A stretch of DNA of 18,664 nucleotides, taken from contig JAFDHR010000021.1 in NCBI GenBank assembly GCA_019308645.1, positions 1-18,664 on the forward strand, read 5' to 3'. Position 1 is the first letter of the stretch, and the number at the start of each line of letters is the position of its first letter. Source of the stretch: Deltaproteobacteria bacterium. Lineage in GTDB: Bacteria; Desulfobacterota; DSM-4660; Desulfatiglandales; B25-G16. Positions 8,674 through 15,734 of this stretch are shown here, one piece after another. Both the position numbers and the translations under genes were made by a program. The notes under the pieces were generated by a model. That model worked only from the letters and a program-made list of their open reading frames with translations. It did not search any database and was not told the origin of the DNA.

Positions 8674-8694
8674 CGCTTTCAGCTTTGAGCTACT
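8674..8694. repeat. Short heptanucleotide repeat between legB and legC (copy 1)
   Basis: Three consecutive 7-base units CGCTTTC, AGCTTTG, AGCTACT lie just upstream of the legC start codon. The same AGCTTTG unit forms the array at 15693-15720, at the equivalent position beside legB copy 2. Confidence 0.6.
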
Positions 8695-8709
8695 ATGCGA
8701 CGAGCTCGA

Positions 8710-9717
8710 TCACACATTATATATATTCGTTTTATATTTTTTCAGATTTTCAGGATTTGCGAACCAGGCAATCGTCTTTTCAAATCCCTCTTTTATTGAA
8801 TACTTGGGCTCAAAACCTGTCAGATCTCTAATTTTTTTATTATCACACCACAAACGATACACCTCTGATTTTTCAGGGCGAAGACGCTCGTCATCTTTGA
8901 TTACTTCTACCTTGGACTGCATCATTTCTTTGATGAGATTAAACACGTCGCCTATGGACATTTCGGAATTGGAACCAATATTTACTGTCTCTCCAATTGC
9001 CTTATTGCATTCTGCAAGAGCGATAAAGCCCCGGCATATATCTTCCACATAGCTAAGATCCCGTGTTGGGGTAAGATTACCAAGATTTATTACCTTTTTG
9101 CCACTTGCAATCTGGGTAATGATGGTCGGGACAACCGCCCGAGCTGATTGACGTGGGCCATAGGTATTAAAGGGCCGCGCGATTGTTACTGGCAAATCAA
9201 AGGCATTGTGAAAGCTTTCGGCCATTGCGTCGGCACCGATCTTTGAAGCACTATATGGCGACTGTGGCTGTAATGGGTGTTTTTCGTCAATGGGAACATA
9301 TTGGGCTGTGCCGTAGACTTCAGATGTCGATGTATGGATCACTCGTTCACACCCATTATCAAGTGCACCCTGACAAATATTCAGTGTCCCTTTGATGTTG
9401 GTATCCATATAACTTGCCGGTGCGATATAAGAATATGGTATTGCAATTAGAGCCGCAAGGTGAAAGATGATATCCGTATCTTTTGTTATATGCTTGCAAT
9501 AATGTGGATCCCGCACATCACCAGTGAGCACTTCTATATCGTTCAAGCAATCAATATCCTCCAGCCATCCCCAATAGTTAAAGGAATTATAATAGCTCAA
9601 GGCTTTGACTTTTGCCCCATGCTTTACAAGCATTTCAGTGAGATGCGAGCCAATGAAACCATCTGCCCCGGTGATGAGTGTTTTCTTATTTCTTAATCGT
9701 ATATCGACACCATCCAT
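8710..9717 (-). CDS. legB: NAD-dependent 4,6-dehydratase LegB, copy 1
   Basis: 335 residues, an extended short-chain dehydrogenase/epimerase. The nucleotide-binding motif TGADGFIGSH begins at residue 16. The catalytic region is HTSTSEVYG, and the active-site pair is Y155 and K159 in SPYSASK. RPFNTYGPRQS is the usual substrate loop. The WGWLEDI segment and overall length fit the LegB group of UDP-GlcNAc 4,6-dehydratases that retain C5 configuration, the first committed step to legionaminic acid. The chosen ATG at 9717 has only a weak AAAG just before it. By hand count it differs from the copy at 15735-16727 at roughly 33 of about 325 aligned residues (about 90% identical), and all catalytic residues are shared. 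It leads directly into legC and is probably the working operon copy. Confidence 0.93.
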   Translation of the reverse strand: MDGVDIRLRNKKTLITGADGFIGSHLTEMLVKHGAKVKALSYYNSFNYWGWLEDIDCLNDIEVLTGDVRDPHYCKHITKDTDIIFHLAALIAIPYSYIAPASYMDTNIKGTLNICQGALDNGCERVIHTSTSEVYGTAQYVPIDEKHPLQPQSPYSASKIGADAMAESFHNAFDLPVTIARPFNTYGPRQSARAVVPTIITQIASGKKVINLGNLTPTRDLSYVEDICRGFIALAECNKAIGETVNIGSNSEMSIGDVFNLIKEMMQSKVEVIKDDERLRPEKSEVYRLWCDNKKIRDLTGFEPKYSIKEGFEKTIAWFANPENLKKYKTNIYNV

Positions 9718-9765
9718 CTTTAAGAATTAATTGACGATAATTGAAATTGAATTAATTCATATTTT

Positions 9766-11883
9766 CTAAGGTAATACACCACCAAATTTATCAATAATCA
9801 TTGCAACTCTTAGCCAATCATCTATGGTTGTTACCAACTCTGCTTCACCCCGAACAGCAGAAAAGAAATTTCCCAGATGAGCCTTGAAGCCTTTATCTGT
9901 TCGCTTTAGCTCTAGGGGTGGTATAGATATACCGTATCCTCTGAAACTATTAAAATCGTCAATAACAAAAACGCGACCCCCAGTGTATACTTCCAAAAGC
10001 TCTTTGCCGTATTTCGCATTTCCCTGGCCTGAATAAACCACTGTCCCAATATCACCATTTTCAAAACACATGATGATTGAAAAATTGTCTTTTGAAGAAT
10101 TCAGCGGAGAACTACTCCCAAGGAAACCGCCTTCAACCTTTAAGACTTCACTATCAGCCAAGTAACATATCATATCTATAAAGTGACACCCTTCGCCAAT
10201 CAACCTTCCGCCTCCCACTTCAGTATCCAGAGTCCAGTGGTCGGCAGGCATAACAGGTGCATTTATACGATATAAAAATTGTCGCGGTCTTGGAGATTTC
10301 AACAACATTTTCTTTAATGTCACAACAGAAGGTGCGCAACGGCGGTTAAACCCTATCGTAAGAAGACCTTTTTGCTCTCTCACAAGTTTTGCCAGGGTCT
10401 CGGTATCAGATAGTGTGAGAGCTAAAGGCTTTTCCACATAGACCGGCTTATCCTGCTCTAATACCGCTTTTGCAAGAGACGCATGGGTATTGTGGTGTGT
10501 GGCAATAATGAAGGCGTCGACATTAGGATCTTTGATTATTTCCTCAGGGTTGGTGGTAGTAACCTCTGGCGCGTAGATTGCCCTTATTTTAGAAAATTCC
10601 TTCGTCGTCCTGTTTGCAACACCATACAACTTTGCCCCGAGTGTATGGAAATTGGGCAATAGATTATTTTGCACAAATGAACCGCATCCAATGACACCTA
10701 TAGATAACACCTCTTTTTTGGTTCGTTTGAAGGAGACACGTGGAGACGAGTCAAATGTTTGTATTTCTGGTTTCCTTTCTTGATAAGCAAGTAACACAGC
10801 AAGTGTTTTGGCGCTTTCCTCGACAAGCAATCGATATGCATCAGGTGCATTTTCAATTGGAAACTCAGTGGAGATCATCTCTTTTACACGAATAGATCCC
10901 CTCTGAATCATCTCCAAGAAAAGATATAAATTCCTCTGTTCAGTCCACCTAACATAACCAATAGGGTAATCCAATCCTTTCGTTTCATAGTTTACATCAT
11001 ATCGCCCCGGTCCATAAGATCGACTGACTTTGAAGCTGAGTTCTTTTTGAAAGAGTGGAGACCTGTCAAGTTCAAGCCCCATATCGCCTATCATTATTAC
11101 CCGTCCTCTATCACGACAACAGGACAATGCTTCGTTTGTTATGGAGCTATCCTTGATGCCTGCGCACAGATACATGACATCTACACCGGAACCACCGCTG
11201 AAGAAATGTAAGGTTTTTGCAAGATCATCTTCCACTGTTGGATCTATGACATCAGGAAAACCTAACTTAAGGGCTATATCTATGCGATGATGGTTTGGTT
11301 CCATACATAGAACTCTAAGCCCAGATGCCCTGGCCAGCTGAGCTACTAACAGGCCTACAAGACCAAGGCCGAGCACTGCACATGTTTCTCCAAGGGAAGG
11401 TTCACCCAAACGCACGCCATGCATTGCGATACACCCAAGTGCGCCAAATGCTGCTTCTGAAAAGCTGACCCCTTCCGGAATCCGCGCCACAAGATTTTCG
11501 TTTACAACGACCCAATCTGCATGCGGCGCGCCGGCATAAGCAACTCGATCTCCAATGGAAAAACCATTTACATCTTTTCCAATTTTCACGACAGTACCTG
11601 AGCCACTGTAACCACGCACGATCAATTCCTTGCTTTTTGCCTTGATCTTTTCATATGTTCTATAAATACCCTGTTTTTTGACTGAGTTCATAACACTTTT
11701 AATTGCCGAGGGATTCTGAACTCCGCGGGAAAAAATATTCCCTGAATCATATCCAGCAGTTTCAGTCCCTGTGCTTATAAGTGATTTCTTCACTGCAATA
11801 AGGATATCTTTATCTCCGCAAAAGGGAGCGTCAACATCGTGGACTTCAGGAAGTTGTGAGGAATTGAAAAAAACCTGTTTCAT
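9766..11883 (-). CDS. Two-domain oxidoreductase: alcohol dehydrogenase-like + Gfo/Idh/MocA
   Basis: 705 residues joining two dehydrogenase units. Residues 1 to about 370 are a medium-chain alcohol dehydrogenase-like part with a GroES-like segment (ELIVRGYSGSGTVVKIG, then GDRVAYAG) and cofactor motif GLGLVG at 172-177. Residues about 393-705 are a Gfo/Idh/MocA oxidoreductase with GVIGCGSF at 396-403, VEKPLAL at 483-489 and GEGCHFIDM around the catalytic histidine H567. The usual zinc-binding cysteines of classical alcohol dehydrogenases are not obvious. Proteins of this architecture are common in polysaccharide clusters, often beside heparinase-like or six-hairpin proteins, as here. The probable role is redox modification of a sugar; the substrate is unknown. 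It begins 15 bases after the broken gene upstream, so the two are probably co-transcribed. Confidence 0.87.
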   Translation of the reverse strand: MKQVFFNSSQLPEVHDVDAPFCGDKDILIAVKKSLISTGTETAGYDSGNIFSRGVQNPSAIKSVMNSVKKQGIYRTYEKIKAKSKELIVRGYSGSGTVVKIGKDVNGFSIGDRVAYAGAPHADWVVVNENLVARIPEGVSFSEAAFGALGCIAMHGVRLGEPSLGETCAVLGLGLVGLLVAQLARASGLRVLCMEPNHHRIDIALKLGFPDVIDPTVEDDLAKTLHFFSGGSGVDVMYLCAGIKDSSITNEALSCCRDRGRVIMIGDMGLELDRSPLFQKELSFKVSRSYGPGRYDVNYETKGLDYPIGYVRWTEQRNLYLFLEMIQRGSIRVKEMISTEFPIENAPDAYRLLVEESAKTLAVLLAYQERKPEIQTFDSSPRVSFKRTKKEVLSIGVIGCGSFVQNNLLPNFHTLGAKLYGVANRTTKEFSKIRAIYAPEVTTTNPEEIIKDPNVDAFIIATHHNTHASLAKAVLEQDKPVYVEKPLALTLSDTETLAKLVREQKGLLTIGFNRRCAPSVVTLKKMLLKSPRPRQFLYRINAPVMPADHWTLDTEVGGGRLIGEGCHFIDMICYLADSEVLKVEGGFLGSSSPLNSSKDNFSIIMCFENGDIGTVVYSGQGNAKYGKELLEVYTGGRVFVIDDFNSFRGYGISIPPLELKRTDKGFKAHLGNFFSAVRGEAELVTTIDDWLRVAMIIDKFGGVLP

Positions 11884-11898
11884 AACTATCTTTCTCTC

Positions 11899-13145
11899 TT
11901 ATTTCTTTCCTCTTTTATAGGTTGTATATACAGCTGCCAGAGCATTAAGCATCCATGCCTGACCCCAGCGGATATATGGTATATCAACTTTTATGCCCAA
12001 GCCAAACCTTTTATAGTGCTTGGAGGAAAAGTACCCTTGGTCCTGTGACTTGTTTACCCATAATTTTGCCGCCGCGGACAATACACCTTTGACATGTTTG
12101 AAAAACAACTCTTTAGAAAAATTCCCTGATTCAAACATCTTTGCCGCGCATAACAGTCCTTCAGCGCAACTGTGCACCTCTATAACATTGGTTTGCCCGC
12201 GACTAAAGCAAGGAGCACCCTCTTTTGAAAAAAAAAATCATTGATCCATGTGCGAAAATACTTATCAGCGGCTTTACGAAACCTTTTATCACCTGTCAGG
12301 CAGGCAATACCGTCAAGGGCTCGAATCTCAAAACCGCTGTGATATGTATCCTGTTGAAGTCCCTCAACCTGCTCATTGGACCAATAGTTTAGGGTGCCGT
12401 CCTCACGAATTTCAGATAGTGAAAAATTTGCGGCAGCAAGGCCTGTTTCAACCCAATCATCACGCCCTGTTTCCATACCGATGCGGACAAGAAATTCCGC
12501 ACCAAAAAGATTGGCATTGTGCACCTGAAATTTGTCAATCGGAGTATATGAAAAACAGAAAGCCCCTTTTTCCTTATACCCGCACCTATTAAGCCCAGTC
12601 ATAATAAACTGGCAGATATTTTCACATTGAAATAGAGCTTCCTTGTCGTTATGATACTTATATTTAAGCCAGTACGCATCCCCAATAATAGCCGAATTTA
12701 CAACCGTTGGGGTATCCTTCGGAATCAAAATTCTGCTTCTCCAGTCAAACGGATACCCCCAGCCACAACCTCCAAATCGAACAACCTTGTGCTTCTCTAA
12801 CCAACGAAAACATGAAGTATATCCTGGTTCGCCATTTATCAGGCATGGAACATTCCCTGATGCCTCTAACTGTAAAAATCCGGCCGCAAATAGACCCATG
12901 GCCTTGGCATTTACACGGGGCTTAACTCTTAACATCTTGCGCAAAGAAACAGGGAAAAACTCTTCCGCGCGGGATGTCAAGCCGTTGGCAATGCGCTGAC
13001 AGATATTTTCCCGTTTGGCCATCCACATACCAATTCGGTTATCCCAGATATCATAGGGGTCCCAACCTGCCCACCCGTTGCTTTCTAACCAGCAAAGGAG
13101 ATGGGTTAAATAATTATATACAGCTTCTTCGGTAGGCTCTTTCAT
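11899..13145 (-). pseudogene. Six-hairpin (alpha/alpha barrel)-like protein, frameshifted at a T10 tract
   Basis: Two adjoining frames make one protein. The first (13145-12180) runs 321 residues and has GWAGWDPYD near 24-32 and repeated helical segments with WLEKHK and GWGYPFDW. The second (12177-11899, GTG start) adds HSCAEGLLCAAKM and IPYIRWGQAWM. They join at a run of ten T on the coding strand (12228-12237). Adding one T, or removing two, restores a single frame reading DFFFSKEGAP and continuing to the end, about 413 residues. The fold resembles six-hairpin glycosidase/VpsJ-like proteins of polysaccharide clusters; catalytic activity cannot be judged. The break could be real, a sequencing error, or a slippage switch. 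No clear ribosome binding site precedes the ATG at 13145. Confidence 0.8.
12228..12237 (-). repeat. Homopolymer of ten T on the coding strand (frameshift site)
   Basis: Ten consecutive A on the plus strand mark the exact point where the reading frame of the six-hairpin-like gene breaks. Mononucleotide runs of this length are prone to slipped-strand mispairing and to sequencing error. Confidence 0.85.
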
Positions 13146-13222
13146 CTACAGTGGCCAAATTTTTGATGATTTTCAAATATTTTTGTAAGTCAAACTGGAT
13201 GTCCAAAATCAGGGAACAATTC

Positions 13223-14467
13223 TCATTTGTCCTTTTCTGTCCCGATATTTCGCGTCTTTCCCTTCTCAGCAAGTATCTTTACGATCCTTTCCGCTGTATG
13301 TCCGTCCCAAAGAGATGGACATTTCCCTTTTCTCCTGTTGCCATCCAGAATCTTTAACGCTTCTTCGCCAATCTTTTTTGGATCATCTTTTACTAAAACA
13401 TTTGTCCCCTCAGTCAATGTGATAGGACGTTCCGTTGTATCCCTTAAAGTAACGCATGGTATATCCAAGACAGTTGTTTCCTCCTGAATCCCTCCAGAAT
13501 CGGTCAAAACAAGCTTTGCATTAGCCATGAGATTCAGAAAATCGAGGTATCCAACAGGATCAAAAGAATGGATCTTTCTTTTAAGCCCCTGGCTGTCATA
13601 ATGATCTTCAGGCCTCAAATCAGGTGACCGGTGGAATACAAAATCTGACTCCAGTCCGAACATTCTTATCTGCTTTTGTGTCCTTGGATGCATTGGGAAA
13701 ATGACAGGGATTTTACTGCTCACTTGAAGCAGCCCATGAACAATGCGGGTAAGAGATTGTTTGTTGTCCACGTTGCTGGGACGATGCAGAGTTAAAAGAC
13801 AGTAGTCAGTGGTTCGTTGACAGTGGTCAGTGAGTGACTTTCGTTGAAGTCCTAAACGTTCAAGAATGTCTGTTTTTGTGGCCTGTTTCAGGTTAAACAA
13901 CAGACTGTCCACCATAATATCACCAACCAGATAAATCTTCTCCTGTGGAATACCTTCTTTCAATAAATTCTCATCGCCATCCTCCGAAGGAGTAAAGAGA
14001 TAATCAGAGAGCGCATCCGTTACAATCCTGTTGATCTCTTCAGGCATTTGCCTGTCGAAACTGCGGAGTCCCGCTTCAACGTGGGCTACACGTATATGCA
14101 ATTTGACTGCCGCAAGCGTGCATGCAACTGTAGAGTTTATGTCTCCCACTACTATGACCAGATCCGGCTCTTCACGAAAAAGGACCTTCTCAAACTCAAT
14201 CAGAACGCGTCCTGTCTGCTCTCCGTGACTCCCCGAACCGATTTCCAAATTGATATCAGGCTCAGGCAGACCAAGATCCTTAAAAAACGCGTCCGACATA
14301 TTCGCATCATAATGCTGCCCGGTATGAACTAGAAGCGGGTTAATAACACCGTCATTAAGGTCGTTGAATGCGTGAATAGCCCTTATCAGCGGAGCAATTT
14401 TCATGAAATTGGGCCGGGCTCCGGCCACGAGTATCCACTTCTGCGTTTTTCTGGTCGTATCAAGCAT
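13223..14467 (-). CDS. wecB: UDP-N-acetylglucosamine 2-epimerase (non-hydrolysing, WecB-like)
   Basis: 414 residues from the ATG at 14467. The frame is open upstream to a TTG at 14545, but that extension is repeat-derived (GGGGGAC motifs), and an ATG at 14485 is a further option. None of the three has a good ribosome binding site. Family marks are GARPNFMKIAPL (16-27), VVGDINST around D109, HVEAGLRS around E131, LLTLHRPSNVD near 224-234, and a late GGIQEE segment. The start signature is that of WecB enzymes that interconvert UDP-GlcNAc and UDP-ManNAc, not the hydrolysing NeuC/LegG type. A stretch of about 15 residues before LLTLHRP is encoded by an in-frame heptanucleotide array and makes the protein longer than usual. 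The protein is probably intact; the effect of the insertion on activity is unknown. Confidence 0.87.
   Translation of the reverse strand: MLDTTRKTQKWILVAGARPNFMKIAPLIRAIHAFNDLNDGVINPLLVHTGQHYDANMSDAFFKDLGLPEPDINLEIGSGSHGEQTGRVLIEFEKVLFREEPDLVIVVGDINSTVACTLAAVKLHIRVAHVEAGLRSFDRQMPEEINRIVTDALSDYLFTPSEDGDENLLKEGIPQEKIYLVGDIMVDSLLFNLKQATKTDILERLGLQRKSLTDHCQRTTDYCLLTLHRPSNVDNKQSLTRIVHGLLQVSSKIPVIFPMHPRTQKQIRMFGLESDFVFHRSPDLRPEDHYDSQGLKRKIHSFDPVGYLDFLNLMANAKLVLTDSGGIQEETTVLDIPCVTLRDTTERPITLTEGTNVLVKDDPKKIGEEALKILDGNRRKGKCPSLWDGHTAERIVKILAEKGKTRNIGTEKDK
13799..13833. repeat. Heptanucleotide array inside wecB
   Basis: Five 7-base units ACAGTAG, TCAGTGG, TTCGTTG, ACAGTGG, TCAGTGA lie within the coding sequence. 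They encode part of an inserted segment (LTDHCQRTTDYC) just before the conserved LLTLHRP motif. Units 1-2 and 4-5 repeat at a 21-base period, that is seven codons. Confidence 0.7.
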
Positions 14468-14571
14468 TGTTGTAATGGGGGACATCCCATAAAGGGGGAC
14501 GCTCGTGCAGAGATTGCATAACTTTTTTAATTTCGAAATGAGCAAAGAGTAGAGGACATGCCACCTTTTGC
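14468..14571. other. Intergenic stretch upstream of wecB with GGGGGAC motifs
   Basis: No gene is seen. GGGGGAC occurs on the plus strand at 14477-14483 and again at 14494-14500, the second extended to GGGGGACGCTC. These match repeat motifs at 16783, 17146 and 18544. No clear promoter is visible. Confidence 0.45.
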
Positions 14572-14946
14572 TTAACGGGGTTTTCGGACACGGAATTTAG
14601 TACTTAAAGCAATTACAATTGATCCGGATTCCAAATCACGGCTATGACGATCCAATACATCATGTAAAAGAGCTTTTCTCTAAAGAGCTTTTCTCTCGGA
14701 TCGTGGCAAGTTTTCCAAACGTAAAACACCACAATGTGACTTCCCTTGCCGCCAGATCATTTCCTCAAAACGGTCGACATATTTGCCGACTGAAGAAACA
14801 AAGGTGGAGTCAATTGCATCAACTACGTATTTCTTTTCGTTGCCGATAAACCGGGGCGCGTGCAGCGGCACGGGGCTCTCATCAGGGTAGAGAGATTTGA
14901 TGAAATTAATAACCTCCATGGATATTTTTGATGTTTTATTTGTCAT
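14572..14946 (-). pseudogene. Chimeric pseudogene: legC 5' end fused to DUF5615 PIN-like 3' end
   Basis: From 14946 to 14755 the frame encodes the first 64 residues of LegC, nearly identical to the intact gene (SLYPDESPVPLHAPRF, FVSSVGKYVD, FEEMI). After FEEMI the homology stops at once and the frame continues WRQGKSHCGVLRLENLPRSE, then reaches a TAG at 14680-14682. Past that stop, in the same frame, it reads LLHDVLDRHSRDLESGSIVI and ends at a TAA (14572-14574). This tail matches what I know of DUF5615 PIN-like toxin C-termini (a GV.LRL...ER..LL..VL.RH pattern). The TAG comes from a 15-base tandem duplication; removing one unit restores the tail. It is therefore a remnant of two genes joined by recombination, and not functional as either. 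The legC part is certain; the DUF5615 assignment is by pattern recognition. Confidence 0.85.
14667..14696. repeat. Perfect 15-bp tandem duplication
   Basis: The unit AAAGAGCTTTTCTCT occurs twice with no spacer (14667-14681 and 14682-14696). On the minus strand it places TAG in frame in the DUF5615-like tail. The length is a multiple of three, so the frame itself is kept. Confidence 0.93.
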
Positions 14947-14950
14947 AAAT

Positions 14951-15013
14951 TTAAGCTCGAAGGTGAAAGCTCAAAGCGCAAAGGTCAAAGCTGGAAGATT
15001 GAAGGTGAAAGGA
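14951..15013. repeat. Heptanucleotide array, left flank of PIN module
   Basis: Nine consecutive 7-base units on the plus strand, including GAAAGCT, CAAAGCG, CAAAGGT, CAAAGCT and TGAAGGT. It fills the gap between the legC-derived start codon (14946) and the stop of the small PIN partner (15024). Its core CAAAGCT is the reverse complement of the AGCTTTG units at 15693-15720. Confidence 0.8.
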
Positions 15014-15023
15014 ATTAAGAAAA

Positions 15024-15233
15024 TCAGATTATGCGATCTTTCTTCATGTCTTGAATAATATCCCTGACTGTTTTGTCTTTAAATAATTTCCTGCGCAATT
15101 CAGTATAATTGCCCTCGCCACGATCATATTCAAGAATAAATTTTAAAGTACCGGCCAGGCCTAATTTCTCTCTCAATGCATCCCAGCCTGCTCTTCTAAT
15201 CTCAGCAGGGGTCTGTTCATTCAATTTAGTCAT
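15024..15233 (-). CDS. Small partner (putative antitoxin) of the PIN toxin
   Basis: 69 residues, charged, with the pattern PAEIRRAGWDALREKLGLAG, then FILEYDRGEGNYTELRR. Small proteins of this kind (a G.eAL...LG..G...F...f..G.gdYT.eR pattern) are commonly found directly after PIN-domain genes. The start codon overlaps the PIN stop as ATGA, so the two are translationally coupled and form one module, with the toxin gene first. No DNA-binding fold is obvious. The antitoxin role is inferred from pairing and size. The stop lies 10 bases from a heptanucleotide array that ends the module. Confidence 0.72.
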   Translation of the reverse strand: MTKLNEQTPAEIRRAGWDALREKLGLAGTLKFILEYDRGEGNYTELRRKLFKDKTVRDIIQDMKKDRII

Positions 15234-15691
15234 TTTTTAAAAACCTCCTTGGACATAAAATCAATTATATTGTAACACGCAATTTCCATATCATCAACTC
15301 TTTGGAGTTTCTTGATAAGTCTGTCATCACAGGTTACAAAAAAATCTGCCTTTGCTTTTTCAGCACATGCAATATGTACAGCATCCATGCCGGACAGTCC
15401 CCATTTCTCAAATTCCAGGGATCTGTCCAAAATATCTTCAGAATAATGTATATAATCTGTAGAGTATTCCAAAAAATCAGATATCTTCATCATGTTTTCC
15501 ACATTAGGATTCTTGCTGTTTTCGTATTCTAGCGCAAAGGAATTGACCAGATTAAACAGGCCTTCTGATATCATTGCCATCAACATAATGAAAATCTGAG
15601 CTTCGATCATTATCTTTGGCTGGCTCTGATCATCAAATGGTCTATTGAAAACACACATATCCAAATATAATCTTAATTTTTTTTCACTCAT
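15230..15691 (-). CDS. PIN-domain protein, probable toxin ribonuclease
   Basis: 153 residues with the acidic residues expected of a PIN nuclease: D11 in LYLDMCVFNRPF, E55/E57 in FALEYENSK, D103 in SGMDAVHIACAE, and D122/D123 in VTCDDRLI. Such proteins cleave RNA with bound metal and are usually held inactive by a co-encoded antitoxin. All catalytic positions are present, so it may be active. The start codon lies one base from the heptanucleotide array at 15693-15720, which therefore occupies the place of its ribosome binding site; no canonical Shine-Dalgarno is seen. The gene is inserted between a legB copy and the legC remnant, and has nothing to do with sugar synthesis. Confidence 0.82.
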   Translation of the reverse strand: MSEKKLRLYLDMCVFNRPFDDQSQPKIMIEAQIFIMLMAMISEGLFNLVNSFALEYENSKNPNVENMMKISDFLEYSTDYIHYSEDILDRSLEFEKWGLSGMDAVHIACAEKAKADFFVTCDDRLIKKLQRVDDMEIACYNIIDFMSKEVFKK

Positions 15692-15692
15692 T

Positions 15693-15720
15693 GGCTTTTG
15701 GCTTTGAGCTTTGAGCTTTG
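15693..15720. repeat. Heptanucleotide array, right flank of PIN module
   Basis: Four units GGCTTTT, GGCTTTG, AGCTTTG, AGCTTTG. The array lies between the PIN start codon and the stop of legB copy 2, and is the inverse complement in sense of the array at 14951-15013. Confidence 0.8.
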
Positions 15721-15734
15721 ATTCTGTGGCTCAG

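Noticed and set aside
12248..12592. 114-codon open frame on the plus strand opposite the six-hairpin-like gene
   Set aside because: It is antisense to a clear coding frame, has no family pattern and has no ribosome binding site; it is a shadow.
14619..14849. Plus-strand 76-codon frame spanning the 15-bp duplication
   Set aside because: The minus strand explains the same bases as a LegC/DUF5615 chimera with recognisable residues; the plus frame has no family match.
14951..15013. Regular 7-base repeats considered as a CRISPR array
   Set aside because: Units are 7 bases with no spacers and no cas genes; this is a simple tandem heptad array.
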